DNA of 64,000 nucleotides from contig NZ_JAUYNB010000021.1 of assembly GCF_030699305.1 (NCBI RefSeq), positions 62,001-126,000 of the forward strand, in the 5' to 3' direction. The stretch is from Novosphingobium sp. GTDB lineage: Bacteria > Pseudomonadota > Alphaproteobacteria > Sphingomonadales > Sphingomonadaceae. A program made the translations under genes and the position numbers. The first letter of the stretch is position 1. Each line of letters begins with the position of its first letter. The notes beneath the pieces were generated by a model. That model searched no databases, had not been told where the DNA came from, and was given only the letters and a program-made list of their open reading frames with translations. This document shows positions 16,304 through 28,305 of this stretch, piece by piece.

Positions 16304-17899
16304 ATGACCTATCAGCAGACCATCACCGAAGCCGGTCAGGAAATCGGCCGTTTCCAGCAGACCTGGAACGGGATCGAAGCTGAATCCGTGGCGCGGATGC
16401 GGCTCCAGAACAGGTTTCGGACCGGGCTGGATATCGCCCGCTATACCGCGAAGATCATGCGTGATGACATGGCTGCCTATGATGCCGATCCGGCGGCCTA
16501 CACCCAGTCGCTGGGTTGCTGGCACGGGTTCATCGGCCAGCAGAAGATGATTTCCATCAAGAAGCACTTCGGCAGCACCAAGGGCCGCTACCTCTATCTG
16601 TCGGGCTGGATGGTCGCCGCGCTGCGTAGCGATTTCGGCCCGTTGCCGGATCAGTCGATGCACGAAAAGACCACCGTGCCGATGCTGATCGAAGAACTCT
16701 ACACGTTCCTGCGTCAGGCCGATGCCCGCGAACTGGGCATGTTGTTCCGCGATCTCGACGCTGCCCGCGCCGCCGGGGATGAGGTCAAGGCCAAGCAGAT
16801 CAGCCACGCGATCGACACCCATCAGACCCACGTCGTGCCGATCATTGCCGACATCGACGCGGGCTTCGGCAACGCGGAAGCGACCTACCTGCTGTCCAAG
16901 CAGATGATCGAAGCCGGTGCGTGCTGCATCCAGATCGAAAACCAGGTGTCCGACGAAAAGCAGTGCGGCCATCAGGACGGCAAGGTTACCGTCCCGCATG
17001 AAGACTTCCTCGCGAAGATCCGCGCGGTCCGTTACGCATTCATGGAACTGGGCGTCGAAGACGGCGTGATCGTGGCCCGCACGGACTCGCTCGGCGCGGG
17101 CCTGACCAAGCAGATCGCCTTCACCCGCGAAGCTGGCGACATTGGCGATCAGTACAACAGCTTCCTCGATTGCGATGAAGTCGATCCCGCCAACCTGGGC
17201 CACGGCGATGTGCTGATCAGCCGGGATGGCAAGCTGATGCGCCCGAAGCGGTTGCCGTCGAACCTCTATCAGTTCCGTCCGGGCACCGGCGAAGACCGCT
17301 GCGTGCTCGACAGCATCACCTCGCTTCAGAACGGCGCGGACTTGCTGTGGATCGAAACCGAAAAGCCCCACATCGCGCAGATCGCGGGCATGGTTGACCG
17401 CATCCGCGAAGTGATCCCGAATGCCAAGCTGGTCTACAACAACTCGCCCAGCTTCAACTGGACGCTGAACTTCCGCCAGCAGGTGTTCGATGCGTGGACG
17501 GCCGAAGGCAAGGACCTGTCCGCTTATGACCGGGCCAGGCTGATGAGCGTGGATTACGACGGCACCGATCTGGGCAACGAAGCCGACGAACGCATCCGCA
17601 CGTTCCAGCGCGATGCCGCCGCGCGCGCCGGTATCTTCCACCACCTGATCACGCTGCCGACCTACCACACCGCCGCGCTCAGCACCGACAATCTGGCGAA
17701 GGAATACTTCGGCGATCAGGGCATGCTGGGCTATGTCAAGGGCGTCCAGCGTCAGGAAATCCGTCAGGGCATCGCCTGCGTGAAGCACCAGAACATGTCC
17801 GGCAGCGACATTGGCGACGATCACAAGGAATACTTCGCCGGTGAAGCCGCGCTCAAGGCCGGCGGGTCCGCCAATACTATGAATCAATTTGCGGCCTGA
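16304..17899 (+). CDS. aceA: Isocitrate lyase
   Basis: A 531-residue glyoxylate-shunt enzyme splitting isocitrate into succinate and glyoxylate. The active-site loop reads KQCGH (219-223) with catalytic Cys221; many other lyases have KKCGH. Length and the KQCGHQDGKVTVPH segment fit the longer pseudomonad/alphaproteobacterial class. FNWTLNF carries substrate-binding residues. AAGGGA precedes the ATG at 7 bases. It is monocistronic, with a hairpin terminator 63 bp downstream. Malate synthase is not in the window. Induction on acetate through the divergent ScfR-like regulator is likely. Confidence 0.95.
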   Translation: MTYQQTITEAGQEIGRFQQTWNGIEAESVARMRLQNRFRTGLDIARYTAKIMRDDMAAYDADPAAYTQSLGCWHGFIGQQKMISIKKHFGSTKGRYLYLSGWMVAALRSDFGPLPDQSMHEKTTVPMLIEELYTFLRQADARELGMLFRDLDAARAAGDEVKAKQISHAIDTHQTHVVPIIADIDAGFGNAEATYLLSKQMIEAGACCIQIENQVSDEKQCGHQDGKVTVPHEDFLAKIRAVRYAFMELGVEDGVIVARTDSLGAGLTKQIAFTREAGDIGDQYNSFLDCDEVDPANLGHGDVLISRDGKLMRPKRLPSNLYQFRPGTGEDRCVLDSITSLQNGADLLWIETEKPHIAQIAGMVDRIREVIPNAKLVYNNSPSFNWTLNFRQQVFDAWTAEGKDLSAYDRARLMSVDYDGTDLGNEADERIRTFQRDAAARAGIFHHLITLPTYHTAALSTDNLAKEYFGDQGMLGYVKGVQRQEIRQGIACVKHQNMSGSDIGDDHKEYFAGEAALKAGGSANTMNQFAA

Positions 17900-17961
17900 C
17901 GCCGCGGGGGAACCAGTTCGCGGCCTGACCGTCGCACAAACCATCCTGGGGAGGATGCATT

Positions 17962-17992
17962 GGCCCGTCGCACTTCGGTGCGGCGGGCCTTT
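17962..17992 (+). terminator. aceA terminator
   Basis: A 12-bp stem (17962-17973 with 17978-17989, one G-U) closed by a stable TTCG tetraloop and followed by TTTC. A smaller hairpin CATCCT-GGGG-AGGATG stands just before it (17942-17957). It lies between the convergent aceA and MFS genes, so it may serve both strands. Confidence 0.7.
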
Positions 17993-18007
17993 CGCTGCTG
18001 GCACCGT

Positions 18008-19549
18008 TCAGGGCCTTGGCAGCGTGACCTTGCGCATCAGCAGAACGATCGGCACCGCTGCCAGCGTCACCCACGCCATCGCGTAGAAATCGTTGATATA
18101 GGCGACCATCATCGCCTGCCGGGTCACTTCGCCATCGATCATCCGCACCGCCGTTTCGCCGACGGCCTGGAACCGGTCGATCGTGGTGATGTCGATGGCT
18201 TCGGTGAACGATCCATCGACATGGGTGGCCAGGTCCGCATGGCTGATCTGCACGTTGCGGGCGAACAGCGTGGTGCAGATCGAGATGCCGACCGATGCCC
18301 CCAGCGACCGCGACAGGTTGAGCAGACTCGCCCCTTCGGTCCGCATCGTCGGCGGCAGCGTGGAAAAAGCGGCGTTGTTGAGCGGGATGAACACCAGCCC
18401 CATGCCCAGCCCCTGGATAACCCCCGTCACCAGGATGTGCCAGCTGTCCACTTCCAGCGACCAGCCCGACATCATCCACAACGATATGCCCGCCAGCAGG
18501 AAACCCAGCATCATGATCGGCCGTGCATCGACCCCCCGGCGCACCAGAATGCCCGATACCTGCATGGAGATCAGCGTGCCGACCCCGCGCGGCATCAGTG
18601 CCCAGCCGGTGTCGATCACGCTGTAGCCGAACAAGTGCTGCATCATCGGCGGCAGCAGCGCCATGGATGCCATCATCACCATCCCGACCACGATCATCAA
18701 CAGCAGCGACACCGCAAAGTTCGGATCGGCAAACAACTCGCGCCGGAACAGCGGATCGCTTGTGGTGGTCAGGTGGATCATCCCAATCCAGGTCGCCGAA
18801 ACGGTGATCGCGGCGTAGATCCAGATCTCGAGAGATTCGAACCAGTCGAGATGATTGCCCCGGTCCAGCAGCAGTTGCAGCGATCCCAGCGCCAGCGCGA
18901 CCAGCGCAAAACCGAACATGTCAAACCGCCGTTCGCTCCTGGGGCGGTCGGGCAATTCGGCAATCAGGATCACCAGCGAAACGATCCCCAGCGGCAAGTT
19001 GATGTAGAACACCCAGCGCCAGTTCCACTCCTCGGTCAGCCACCCGCCCATGATCGGGCCAAGGATCGGGCCGATCATCACGCTCATCCCCCACAGCGCC
19101 ATCATCTGCGGCTGCCGTGAAGGCTTGGTGCTGTCGATCATGGCGGCCTGGCTAAGCGGGCTGATGAACGATCCGGTGACCCCCTGCAATGCGCGGAATA
19201 TGACCATGCTGGTCATGTTCTGCGCCATGCCGCACAGCATGGACGAGATGATGAACCCCGCGACTGACCAGATGAACAGCCGCCGCGTGCCGACGCGTTC
19301 TGCCAGCCAGCCGGTGATCGGCATGGCAATGGCGGCGGCGACGATATAGCTGGTCAGCACCCAGTTGATCGTATCCGCATTCGCCCCAAGCGATGTCTGC
19401 ATATGGGGCACCGCAACGTTGGCGATCGTGGTATCGAGGATCTGCAACAGCGCCGCGATCATGACGCCCAGCATCATCAGCCTGTGGTTGCGGACCGGAT
19501 AGAGCGGAACGTCCGCTTCGGTGGGCAGGAGGGCGGGGGCGCTGGCCAT
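18008..19549 (-). CDS. DHA2-family multidrug efflux MFS permease (EmrB-like)
   Basis: A 513-residue inner-membrane drug:H+ antiporter of the 14-segment DHA2 family. Early motifs include LDTTIANVAVPHM (motif D1) and GWLAERVGTRRLF (motif A), with TGSFISPLSQA in the motif C region. It follows the membrane-fusion gene by 9 bp, which in turn overlaps a MarR gene, giving an EmrAB-like operon that would export hydrophobic compounds or fatty acids across both membranes with an outer-membrane channel encoded elsewhere. The substrate is unknown. Confidence 0.88.
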   Translation of the reverse strand: MASAPALLPTEADVPLYPVRNHRLMMLGVMIAALLQILDTTIANVAVPHMQTSLGANADTINWVLTSYIVAAAIAMPITGWLAERVGTRRLFIWSVAGFIISSMLCGMAQNMTSMVIFRALQGVTGSFISPLSQAAMIDSTKPSRQPQMMALWGMSVMIGPILGPIMGGWLTEEWNWRWVFYINLPLGIVSLVILIAELPDRPRSERRFDMFGFALVALALGSLQLLLDRGNHLDWFESLEIWIYAAITVSATWIGMIHLTTTSDPLFRRELFADPNFAVSLLLMIVVGMVMMASMALLPPMMQHLFGYSVIDTGWALMPRGVGTLISMQVSGILVRRGVDARPIMMLGFLLAGISLWMMSGWSLEVDSWHILVTGVIQGLGMGLVFIPLNNAAFSTLPPTMRTEGASLLNLSRSLGASVGISICTTLFARNVQISHADLATHVDGSFTEAIDITTIDRFQAVGETAVRMIDGEVTRQAMMVAYINDFYAMAWVTLAAVPIVLLMRKVTLPRP

Positions 19550-19558
19550 CGGCGCAGA

Positions 19559-20641
19559 TCAGCGCTTTACGGTGTCGTCGATCAAGACCTTCACCTTGGC
19601 CGAAAGTCCCGCCAGCAACGGACGCGGGCTGGCGTCGTCCAAGGCAATGCGCACCGCCACGCGCTGGGTCACTTTCACCCAGTTGCCGGTCGCATTCTGC
19701 GCGGGAAGCATCGAAAACTCGCTGCCGGTTCCGGCCCCGATCGAGGCGACATGCCCGTTCAGCGTGACATCCGGATAGGCATCGAACCTGATCTCTGCCC
19801 GTTGGCCGGGGCGCATGCGGTCGAGATCGGTTTCCTTGAAGTTGGCTTCGACATAGCCGCCCTGGCTGGCGACGATGGTAACCACCGGCAGTCCGGAAAT
19901 CGCCTGCTGTCCCACCAGCAGGCGGCTGGCCTGTGACAGACGCCCGGCGATCGGCGCGCGCACGTCGGTGCGGCGCAAGTTGAGCTCTGCGGCGGCACGC
20001 TGCGCGCGGGCCTGCGCGACCTGTGGATTGACGCCGGGAACCTGCGCCCCGGTAGCCAGCCGGGCTGATGCTTCGCGCGCCTTGGCCTGGGCAAGGTTCA
20101 GTTCCTCGCGCGCTTGCTGCACCGTATGTTGCGCAGCATCGAAGGCCGCCTTGGTGGTGAAGCCGCGCTCCATCAACGCTTGCTGGCGGACAAAGTTTGA
20201 CTGGGCAAAAGCCACGCTTTCGCGCGCGGCGGCAATATCGGAACCCGACAGCGCACTGGCGTTCGACAGCGCAACCACATTGGCCTGCGCCGCAGCAATC
20301 GCCGCATCGGACTGCGCAATCTGCAACTGATAGGGTTCAGGATCGATCTGGAACAGCAGGTCGCCTGCTTTGACCGTCTGGTTGTCACGCACCGCGACAG
20401 CGATGATCCGTCCGCTGATTTCCGCGCTGACCGATACCTTGTCCTGTTTGACATAGGCATTGTCGGTGGACACCTGACCTTGCAGGCTGAGCCAATACCA
20501 GCTGCCCGCGGTCAGGATCAGCACCGGGACGGACAGCATCGCCAGCAGTCGCCCGAAGTGGCGCTTGGGCGGCGGCGCGGCGGCGTCAGTGTTCGGGACG
20601 GTGTCGTCGCCAGCCGGGAAAGTGGGGTCTGCTTCAGCCAT
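19559..20641 (-). CDS. HlyD/EmrA-family membrane fusion protein
   Basis: A 360-residue periplasmic adaptor with one N-terminal membrane anchor (about 31-50), a biotinyl-lipoyl-like domain (STDNAYVKQDKVSVSAEISG and later VRAPIAGRLSQAS), and an alpha-hairpin (about 115-215) rich in Ala, Gln and Arg heptads. It bridges the DHA2 permease to an outer-membrane channel. Its ATG overlaps the end of the MarR gene by 8 bp, so regulator, adaptor and permease are one operon. Confidence 0.88.
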   Translation of the reverse strand: MAEADPTFPAGDDTVPNTDAAAPPPKRHFGRLLAMLSVPVLILTAGSWYWLSLQGQVSTDNAYVKQDKVSVSAEISGRIIAVAVRDNQTVKAGDLLFQIDPEPYQLQIAQSDAAIAAAQANVVALSNASALSGSDIAAARESVAFAQSNFVRQQALMERGFTTKAAFDAAQHTVQQAREELNLAQAKAREASARLATGAQVPGVNPQVAQARAQRAAAELNLRRTDVRAPIAGRLSQASRLLVGQQAISGLPVVTIVASQGGYVEANFKETDLDRMRPGQRAEIRFDAYPDVTLNGHVASIGAGTGSEFSMLPAQNATGNWVKVTQRVAVRIALDDASPRPLLAGLSAKVKVLIDDTVKR

Positions 20642-21086
20642 TGGCGCTGGTCCGATAGGCGGGGGCGGGGTTGCCTCCCAGATTCATCCGCACGCGCTCC
20701 AGCGCATCGGCCAGCGCGTTGCGCTCGGCTGGGTTCAGGCCGGCTTGCATGTCAGCGTCCAATTGTTCGACGCAGTCACGCAATGCTTCGATCAGCGGGC
20801 GGCTGCGGTCAGTCAGGTGGAGCTGCCAGGCGCGGCGGTCAGCCGGATCGTGGCGGCGCTCCAGCATTCCGGCTTCCTCCATCCGGTCCACCATCCGGCA
20901 CAAGGTGATCGGTTCCACATCCAGCCGCTCGGCATAATAGCCTTGATTTTCGCCTTCGCTGACGGACAGCACCAGCAACAGCCGGGCCTGCGGGCCGGTC
21001 ACGCCCAGCGTCCGCACCCGGTTGTCGAACGACCTGCGCAACAGCCGCGAGCTGTCACTGATCAGATAGGTGGTCGGGATGGTCAT
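20634..21086 (-). CDS. MarR-family transcriptional regulator
   Basis: A 150-residue winged-helix protein. LDVEPITLCRMVDRMEEAGMLERR is the recognition-helix region and DPADRRAWQLHLT the wing. It is the first gene of the efflux operon and presumably represses it until a ligand binds. The C-terminus ends in a short loop after EALRD-type dimer helices. An inverted repeat of TAAG/CTTA type lies just upstream. Confidence 0.88.
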   Translation of the reverse strand: MTIPTTYLISDSSRLLRRSFDNRVRTLGVTGPQARLLLVLSVSEGENQGYYAERLDVEPITLCRMVDRMEEAGMLERRHDPADRRAWQLHLTDRSRPLIEALRDCVEQLDADMQAGLNPAERNALADALERVRMNLGGNPAPAYRTSANG

Positions 21087-21100
21087 CGCCGCACATTTAG

Positions 21101-21133
21101 TAAGCGCACTTAGAATGTCCAGACTTAATGTAA
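21101..21133. promoter_or_regulatory. Candidate MarR operator region
   Basis: TAAG-CGCA-CTTA (21101-21112) and TTA-ATG-TAA (21125-21133) form two short symmetric elements 15-47 bp upstream of the MarR start, in the short AT-richer spacer facing the AraC-like gene. The arms are short, so this is tentative. Confidence 0.3.
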
Positions 21134-21196
21134 CTGTGTATTGTTGGCCCGTCCGGGCACTTGCACTTTTCGATCATTCCGGCAAAGCATGAGCCC

Positions 21197-22099
21197 ATGG
21201 CTCAACCCACCCGGCAGATCGCGGAATTTGCTCTCTACGGCGACAAGCAGGGCGCGATTGCGCCCGAGTTCGTGCATGTCGAGCCGATTTCCGAACGGTC
21301 GAGTCTGTATGAATGGACCATCGCACCACATTCGCATCCCTGCATATTCCAGCTGTTGCTGATCACGGACGGGGCAGGGGCGTTGGCCGATGGCGAGGGG
21401 GAGGCGCCGCTCGGCCCCGGGATGCTTGCGCTTGTGCCAGGCGGAATCGTCCACGCGTTCCGGTTCGCGCCCGATACGCAAGGATGGGTGCTGTCCGTGG
21501 CCGATGCGCTGCTGGATGATCCCCGGATCGCGGCATTCCGGGTTTCCGGGTTGGTGCGTGGCGGCAAGGCGCTGCGCCTGCCGGTCGCGCCGCTGACGGC
21601 CCGTCTGCTGGAACGCCTCCATGGTGGCCGGGGGCTGCCCGATGCCGCCACACTGGCCGCACTGGCGCTGTTGCTGGCGCTGGTCGAGGAATCCGCAGCG
21701 GCGCTGGCTGCCGCGGCAACCGGGCCGGTCGATCACCGCATCCTGCTGGTCCGCCGCTTCACCGCTCTGGTCGAGGCGCGGTTCCGCCAGCATTGGCCGA
21801 TTGCGCGCTATGCCGCAGAGCTTGGCACCACGCCCCAGACCCTGACCCGCGCCTGTCGCCGGGTGACCGGCAAGTCCCCCGGCGACATTGCCCTTGACCG
21901 CCTGCTGCGCGAAGCGATGCGCGCGCTGACGTTCACGGCGGGGGCTGTGGCCCAGGTTTCAGAGGATCTGGGCTTTGCCGACCCGGCCTATTTCTCGCGG
22001 TTCTTCAAAGGCCGGGCGGGAGTGGAGCCATCACGCTTCCGGCGTGACCGCGGGTGGTTCAGGCAAACGCCCACAAATACAGCGGATCGGCCGCGCTGA
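21197..22099 (+). CDS. AraC-family regulator, PobR-like
   Basis: About 300 residues. The N-terminal cupin-like ligand domain (SLYEWTIAPHSHPCIFQLLLI) resembles PobR/HpaA regulators of aromatic acid catabolism. The C-terminal AraC domain has two helix-turn-helix units: YAAELGTTPQTLTRACRRV and VAQVSEDLGFADPAYFSRFF. The ATG at 21197 fits the domain start; a TTG at 21161 would add 12 residues. The last 41 bp overlap the convergent thiolase-like gene. The aromatic ligand is inferred, and no target gene is obvious beside it. Confidence 0.82.
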   Translation: MAQPTRQIAEFALYGDKQGAIAPEFVHVEPISERSSLYEWTIAPHSHPCIFQLLLITDGAGALADGEGEAPLGPGMLALVPGGIVHAFRFAPDTQGWVLSVADALLDDPRIAAFRVSGLVRGGKALRLPVAPLTARLLERLHGGRGLPDAATLAALALLLALVEESAAALAAAATGPVDHRILLVRRFTALVEARFRQHWPIARYAAELGTTPQTLTRACRRVTGKSPGDIALDRLLREAMRALTFTAGAVAQVSEDLGFADPAYFSRFFKGRAGVEPSRFRRDRGWFRQTPTNTADRPR

Positions 22100-23552
22100 T
22101 GACGCCAGCGGCTCCCACCGGGTCGCTGTCCTCAGCCGTCAATCGCGCCAGCGCGGCGGTTTCGCTGCCCGGAACATGGCCCAGGGTGCGCTTGCCAGCG
22201 GGCGTGCGCGCCACGACGACGCCCGATCTGGGCTGGCCGTCCCGGCCATAGAACACGGTGTAGGTCTCAATCGTGGCAGGTCCGGCATATGTCCGGTCCT
22301 GTTCCGGAATGGGCCCGCGCAGCCGATCGGCCTCGGCCTGGAAATCATAGCTGCGGGGGAAGCTGGCGGCCGCGATGGGCTGGCTCGACACGACGATCGA
22401 ATGGTTGTGCGTGGCGAACCCGCCGTTGGCAAACAGCAGTCCCGTGCCGGGCTGCGCGCGCAGCTGATCGACCATGCTGGCGACCGCGTGACTCATGTAA
22501 TTGCCGATCGGGCCGCCGCCGAATGTCAGCCCGCCGAACACGGTCGCGGGCTTGTCCAGCGGCCAGTCGATGATCCGGCGGGCCAGCTTGGGAATGCAGG
22601 GGAAGCAGCTGTACAGCTCGACCGTATCCAGATTGCCCGGTGCAACCGCGTTCAGTTCCAGCGCGCGGCGGATCGATACTTCCATGCTGGCGCTGTGGTC
22701 ATAGGTGTCGCGTTCCAGCCAGCTGTCATGTTCATGCGCCGCTGCGCCGTTGCCGACATAGATCCACTTCGCTTCCGGTATGCCGCGCCGCCGCGCTTCG
22801 CCGACGCTGGTGACGATGAACGCCGCGCCCTGATTGACCGCCGCGTTGGCGACCTGGAACTTGGTGTAGGGAAAGGCAATCGGGCGGTTGCTGTTCGATG
22901 GTGTGACAATATCGGACGCGCTGACCGGCTTTCTGATCCACGCGTTTTCGTTCGCGGCGGCGACTTGGCTGAACGTGCTCCAGATTGCGCCGCTTTCGGC
23001 CTGCGCCTGCGCCAGCGTCTGACCCAGGCTGTGGCGCAGCGCGTTTTCATAGAGCGGATAGACGTCAACCGGCGCGACCAGTCCGTGGCTTTGCGCGTAG
23101 CCCAGCTGCTTGCGGTGTGCAGCCTGGCGCAGCGCATCGGGTTTCTGCCCGTCCGCCGCCGCCGCAGCGGCGCGCGCGCCAGCGGTGCGCAGGGCTTCGG
23201 CCCCGGCGATGATGGCAATGGTGGCTTCGCCCGCACCGATCCGGTTGGCGGCTTCGTTCAGCAGCATGACCGGACTGTCGCCGTTGGGGCCGTGGCTCTG
23301 AAACATTTCAGCCGGGGTCGCACCAAGCCGCGCGGCCAGCGGCGCGCAGGCATCGGCGATGTCGGGAAATGCAATCTGCTTGATCACGCCCAGATAGTCG
23401 GCATCGGCCAGCAGGCTTGCGCCGGCGTCCGCTTCGGCCTGTTCCAGCGCGGCCGCCATCAGCTCGACCGGATCGCGCCCTTCGACCGGATTGGCCGGAC
23501 GGTCGTTCACCTGACCCACGCCGACGATCACCGGCAGCCGTTCATCCAGCAT
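22059..23552 (-). CDS. Thiolase-like protein (SCP2-thiolase/TLP1 type)
   Basis: A 497-residue thiolase-fold protein with an extra C-terminal domain of the TLP1 kind. The place where thiolases carry the nucleophilic Cys reads HGPNGDSPVMLLNEA, with no cysteine, and the C-terminal Cys-x-Gly region reads ANGGFATHNHS. Both usual catalytic cysteines thus seem absent, so thiolytic activity is doubtful. It is divergent from an acyl-CoA degradation operon and probably belongs to the same pathway. Many such proteins are annotated as acetyl-CoA acetyltransferase by fold alone. Confidence 0.75.
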   Translation of the reverse strand: MLDERLPVIVGVGQVNDRPANPVEGRDPVELMAAALEQAEADAGASLLADADYLGVIKQIAFPDIADACAPLAARLGATPAEMFQSHGPNGDSPVMLLNEAANRIGAGEATIAIIAGAEALRTAGARAAAAAADGQKPDALRQAAHRKQLGYAQSHGLVAPVDVYPLYENALRHSLGQTLAQAQAESGAIWSTFSQVAAANENAWIRKPVSASDIVTPSNSNRPIAFPYTKFQVANAAVNQGAAFIVTSVGEARRRGIPEAKWIYVGNGAAAHEHDSWLERDTYDHSASMEVSIRRALELNAVAPGNLDTVELYSCFPCIPKLARRIIDWPLDKPATVFGGLTFGGGPIGNYMSHAVASMVDQLRAQPGTGLLFANGGFATHNHSIVVSSQPIAAASFPRSYDFQAEADRLRGPIPEQDRTYAGPATIETYTVFYGRDGQPRSGVVVARTPAGKRTLGHVPGSETAALARLTAEDSDPVGAAGVISAADPLYLWAFA

Positions 23553-23648
23553 TGCATTTCTCTCCCTTGCGTTCCGACTTAACCTAGCGCATTGCCAAAG
23601 TTAATCGAGCGATTAAACCGTGAATCGGAAAAATGGAGAGAATCGTCC

Positions 23649-24739
23649 ATGTCGATACTGTATGACGAAGGCCAGCAAGCCATCGCGACCGAATCGCGGC
23701 GCGTGCTGGATGCACGGGTCGGTAAAGACCGCTTGCTCAAACTGCTTGAACAGGTCGGCGAATATGACCAGCCGTTCTGGGATACCGCGGTTGAACAGGG
23801 CTGGACCGCGCTGGCGATTCCGGAAGAACATGGCGGTTTGGGGCTCGGCCTGGTGGAACTGGGTCTGGTGGCGCTGGCCACGGGCGCGGCAACCGCTGGC
23901 GCACCGTTCCTGACGGTGGGTTATGGTGCGGCTCAGGCGCTGATTGGTTCGGGTCAGGCTGATTTGCAGGCCGCTTGGTTGCCGAAACTGGCCGCTGGAG
24001 AAGCGTTGGCGACTGTCGCCTTTGCCGAGGGCAACGCACCGTTGCCGCCGCTGCCGACCACCATTTTCGCCGGGGGCAAGCTGTCCGGCGCGAAAGAAGG
24101 CGTGACCGGCGGGCTGAAGGCCGATTTCGCCATCGTCTGGGCGGCCCACGAAGGCAAGCCCGCGCTGGTGCTGGCCGAGCTGAAGAACGCCGCGCGAACG
24201 GCGGTTGAAAGCTATGATAATTCAAGGCTTTATGCAGACATTGCGTTCGCAGGCGCACCCGCGACGCTGCTGGCCGAAGGCGACTCTGCACTGGCGCTGG
24301 CGCGTGATGTGCTGGCCCGGATGGCGGTTGTGACTGCGCATGAGCAAGTCGGCGGAGCCGAGGCGCTGCTGTATATCGCCCGCGATTACGCAACCACGCG
24401 CCGCGCGTTTGGCCAGTTTATCGGCGCGTTCCAGTCGATCAAGCACCGCATTTCGGAAATGTACGGGCTGGTCGAAATCGCCCGTGCCAACTGCATCCAC
24501 GCCGCTGCCAGCGAAGGGAAGGACAACTTCCTGATCGCCGCTGCCGATGCGCGGATTTCCGCGACGGACGCTTATGACACCAATTCGCGTGACTGCGTGC
24601 AGATCCACGGCGGCATCGGTGTAACGTGGGAACAGGGCCTGCACCTGCACATGCGCCGCGCGCGCAGTCTGGCCGTAGAGCTGGGCAACCTCTACTATTG
24701 GGAAGATCTGCTGGTTGAACAGCTGACGGGAGTGGCCGC

Positions 24740-24743
<4 letters not shown>
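23649..24743 (+). CDS. Acyl-CoA dehydrogenase, short subunit (FadE-like)
   Basis: A 364-residue FAD-dependent acyl-CoA dehydrogenase homolog. The N-terminal helical part has AIPEEHGGLGLG; the C-terminal part has RRAFGQFIGAFQSIKHR and QIHGGIGVTWEQGLHLH, whose Glu aligns with the catalytic base of medium-chain enzymes. The ATG at 23649 follows GGAGAG. Its stop overlaps the start of the second dehydrogenase (ATGA), typical of paired subunits that form mixed tetramers in sterol and cyclic-acid pathways; that assembly is inferred. Confidence 0.85.
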
Positions 24744-26951
<2,208 letters not shown>

Positions 26952-26984
26952 ACCGCGAATATTACGCCATAAAGGAGAACACCA

Positions 26985-28235
26985 ATGGCCGAAGCTTATA
27001 TCATTGACGCCTGCCGCACCCCGCGCGGCGTTGGCAAACCCGGCAAGGGCGCGCTTTCGCACCTGCACCCGCAGCATCTGGCCGCGACTGTGCTGAAGGC
27101 GCTGAAGGACCGCAACAACCTTGACACCTCGACCGTTGACGACGTGATCTGGTCAACCTCGACCCAGAAGGGCAAGCAGGGCGGCGACCTTGGCCGTATG
27201 GCCGCGCTGGCCGCCGGTTATGACATCAGTGCATCGGGCATGACGCTGGACCGCTTCTGCGGCGGTGGCATCACCACGGTCAATCTCGCCACGGCGGCGG
27301 TCATGTCGGGCATGGAAGACTGCGTGATCGCAGGCGGCACCGAAATGATGAGCTACACCGCCCAGATCGGCGCCGAAGAAGCGAACGCCGGGCTGAAGCC
27401 GCTGGGTATGGGCTCAGGCAACCCCGAACTCGACGCGCTGCACCCGCAATCGCATCAGGGCGTCTGCGGCGATGCGATCGCGGCCATGGAAGGCATCCCG
27501 CGCGAGGCCCTCGACGCGCTGGCGCTGGTTTCGCAGGAACGTGCCGACCGCGCGATCCGCGAAGGCCGTTTCGACAAGTCGCTGGTCACGGTCTACAACC
27601 CGGACGGCACGGTCGCGCTGGACCGTGAAGAATTTCCGCGCCCCGAAACCACTGCCGAAGGCCTCGCCGGGCTGAAGGCCAGCTTCGATGGCATCGCCGA
27701 TTTCGATCTGGGCGGCGGGGTAACCTTCCGCAAGCAGATCCAGCGCCGCTATCCTGACCTGACCTGGAAGGGCGTGCATCACGCCGGCAACAGCTCGGGC
27801 GTGGTCGATGGCGCGGGCGCTGTGCTGATTGCCAGCAAGGCTTATGCCGACAAGCATGGCCTCAAGCCGCGCGGCCGCGTGGTGGCTTATGTCAACTGCG
27901 GAGATGACCCCACGCTGATGCTCAACGCCCCGGTTCCGGCCGCGAAGAAGGTGCTCGAAAAGGCTGGCCTCAAGGTTGAAGACATCGACATCTTCGAAAT
28001 CAACGAAGCCTTTGCCGTCGTCGCTGAAAAGTTCATCCGCGATCTCGATCTCGATCGGACCAAGGTGAACCCGAATGGCGGCGCGATGGCGCTGGGCCAC
28101 CCGATCGGCGCGACCGGATCGATGCTGATCGGCACCGCGCTCGATGAACTGGAGCGCACCAATGGTCGTTACGGCCTGATCACGATGTGCGCCGCTGGCG
28201 GCATGGCTCCGGCGATCATCATCGAACGGATCTGA
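26985..28235 (+). CDS. Acetyl-CoA C-acyltransferase (thiolase)
   Basis: A 416-residue thiolase with the full catalytic set: nucleophile Cys in LDRFCGGG near residue 92, NEAFAVVAEK, NPNGGAMALGHPIGATG with the active His, and the C-terminal Cys in MCAAGGM. AAGGAG precedes the ATG. It is the last gene of the operon and would release acetyl-CoA (or propionyl-CoA) from the 3-ketoacyl-CoA made upstream. A strong terminator follows 44 bp later. Confidence 0.93.
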   Translation: MAEAYIIDACRTPRGVGKPGKGALSHLHPQHLAATVLKALKDRNNLDTSTVDDVIWSTSTQKGKQGGDLGRMAALAAGYDISASGMTLDRFCGGGITTVNLATAAVMSGMEDCVIAGGTEMMSYTAQIGAEEANAGLKPLGMGSGNPELDALHPQSHQGVCGDAIAAMEGIPREALDALALVSQERADRAIREGRFDKSLVTVYNPDGTVALDREEFPRPETTAEGLAGLKASFDGIADFDLGGGVTFRKQIQRRYPDLTWKGVHHAGNSSGVVDGAGAVLIASKAYADKHGLKPRGRVVAYVNCGDDPTLMLNAPVPAAKKVLEKAGLKVEDIDIFEINEAFAVVAEKFIRDLDLDRTKVNPNGGAMALGHPIGATGSMLIGTALDELERTNGRYGLITMCAAGGMAPAIIIERI

Positions 28236-28278
28236 TCGGACCGACGGCTGTCCTGCCTCCGGGCGGCCTGCAAGATTG

Positions 28279-28305
28279 CCCCTCCCCCTAGCGGGGAGGG
28301 GTTTT
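28279..28305 (+). terminator. Rho-independent terminator of the acyl-CoA operon
   Basis: Perfect 9-bp arms CCCCTCCCC (28279-28287) and GGGGAGGGG (28293-28301), a 5-base loop and then TTTTC. This is the clearest intrinsic terminator in the window. Confidence 0.88.

Noticed and set aside
16178-18004. A 608-codon open frame opposite isocitrate lyase
   Set aside because: Antisense shadow; it runs across the aceA terminator and the divergent operator.
23592-23648. An upstream TTG start adding 19 residues to the first acyl-CoA dehydrogenase
   Set aside because: The ATG at 23649 has a good GGAGAG site and matches the family N-terminus.
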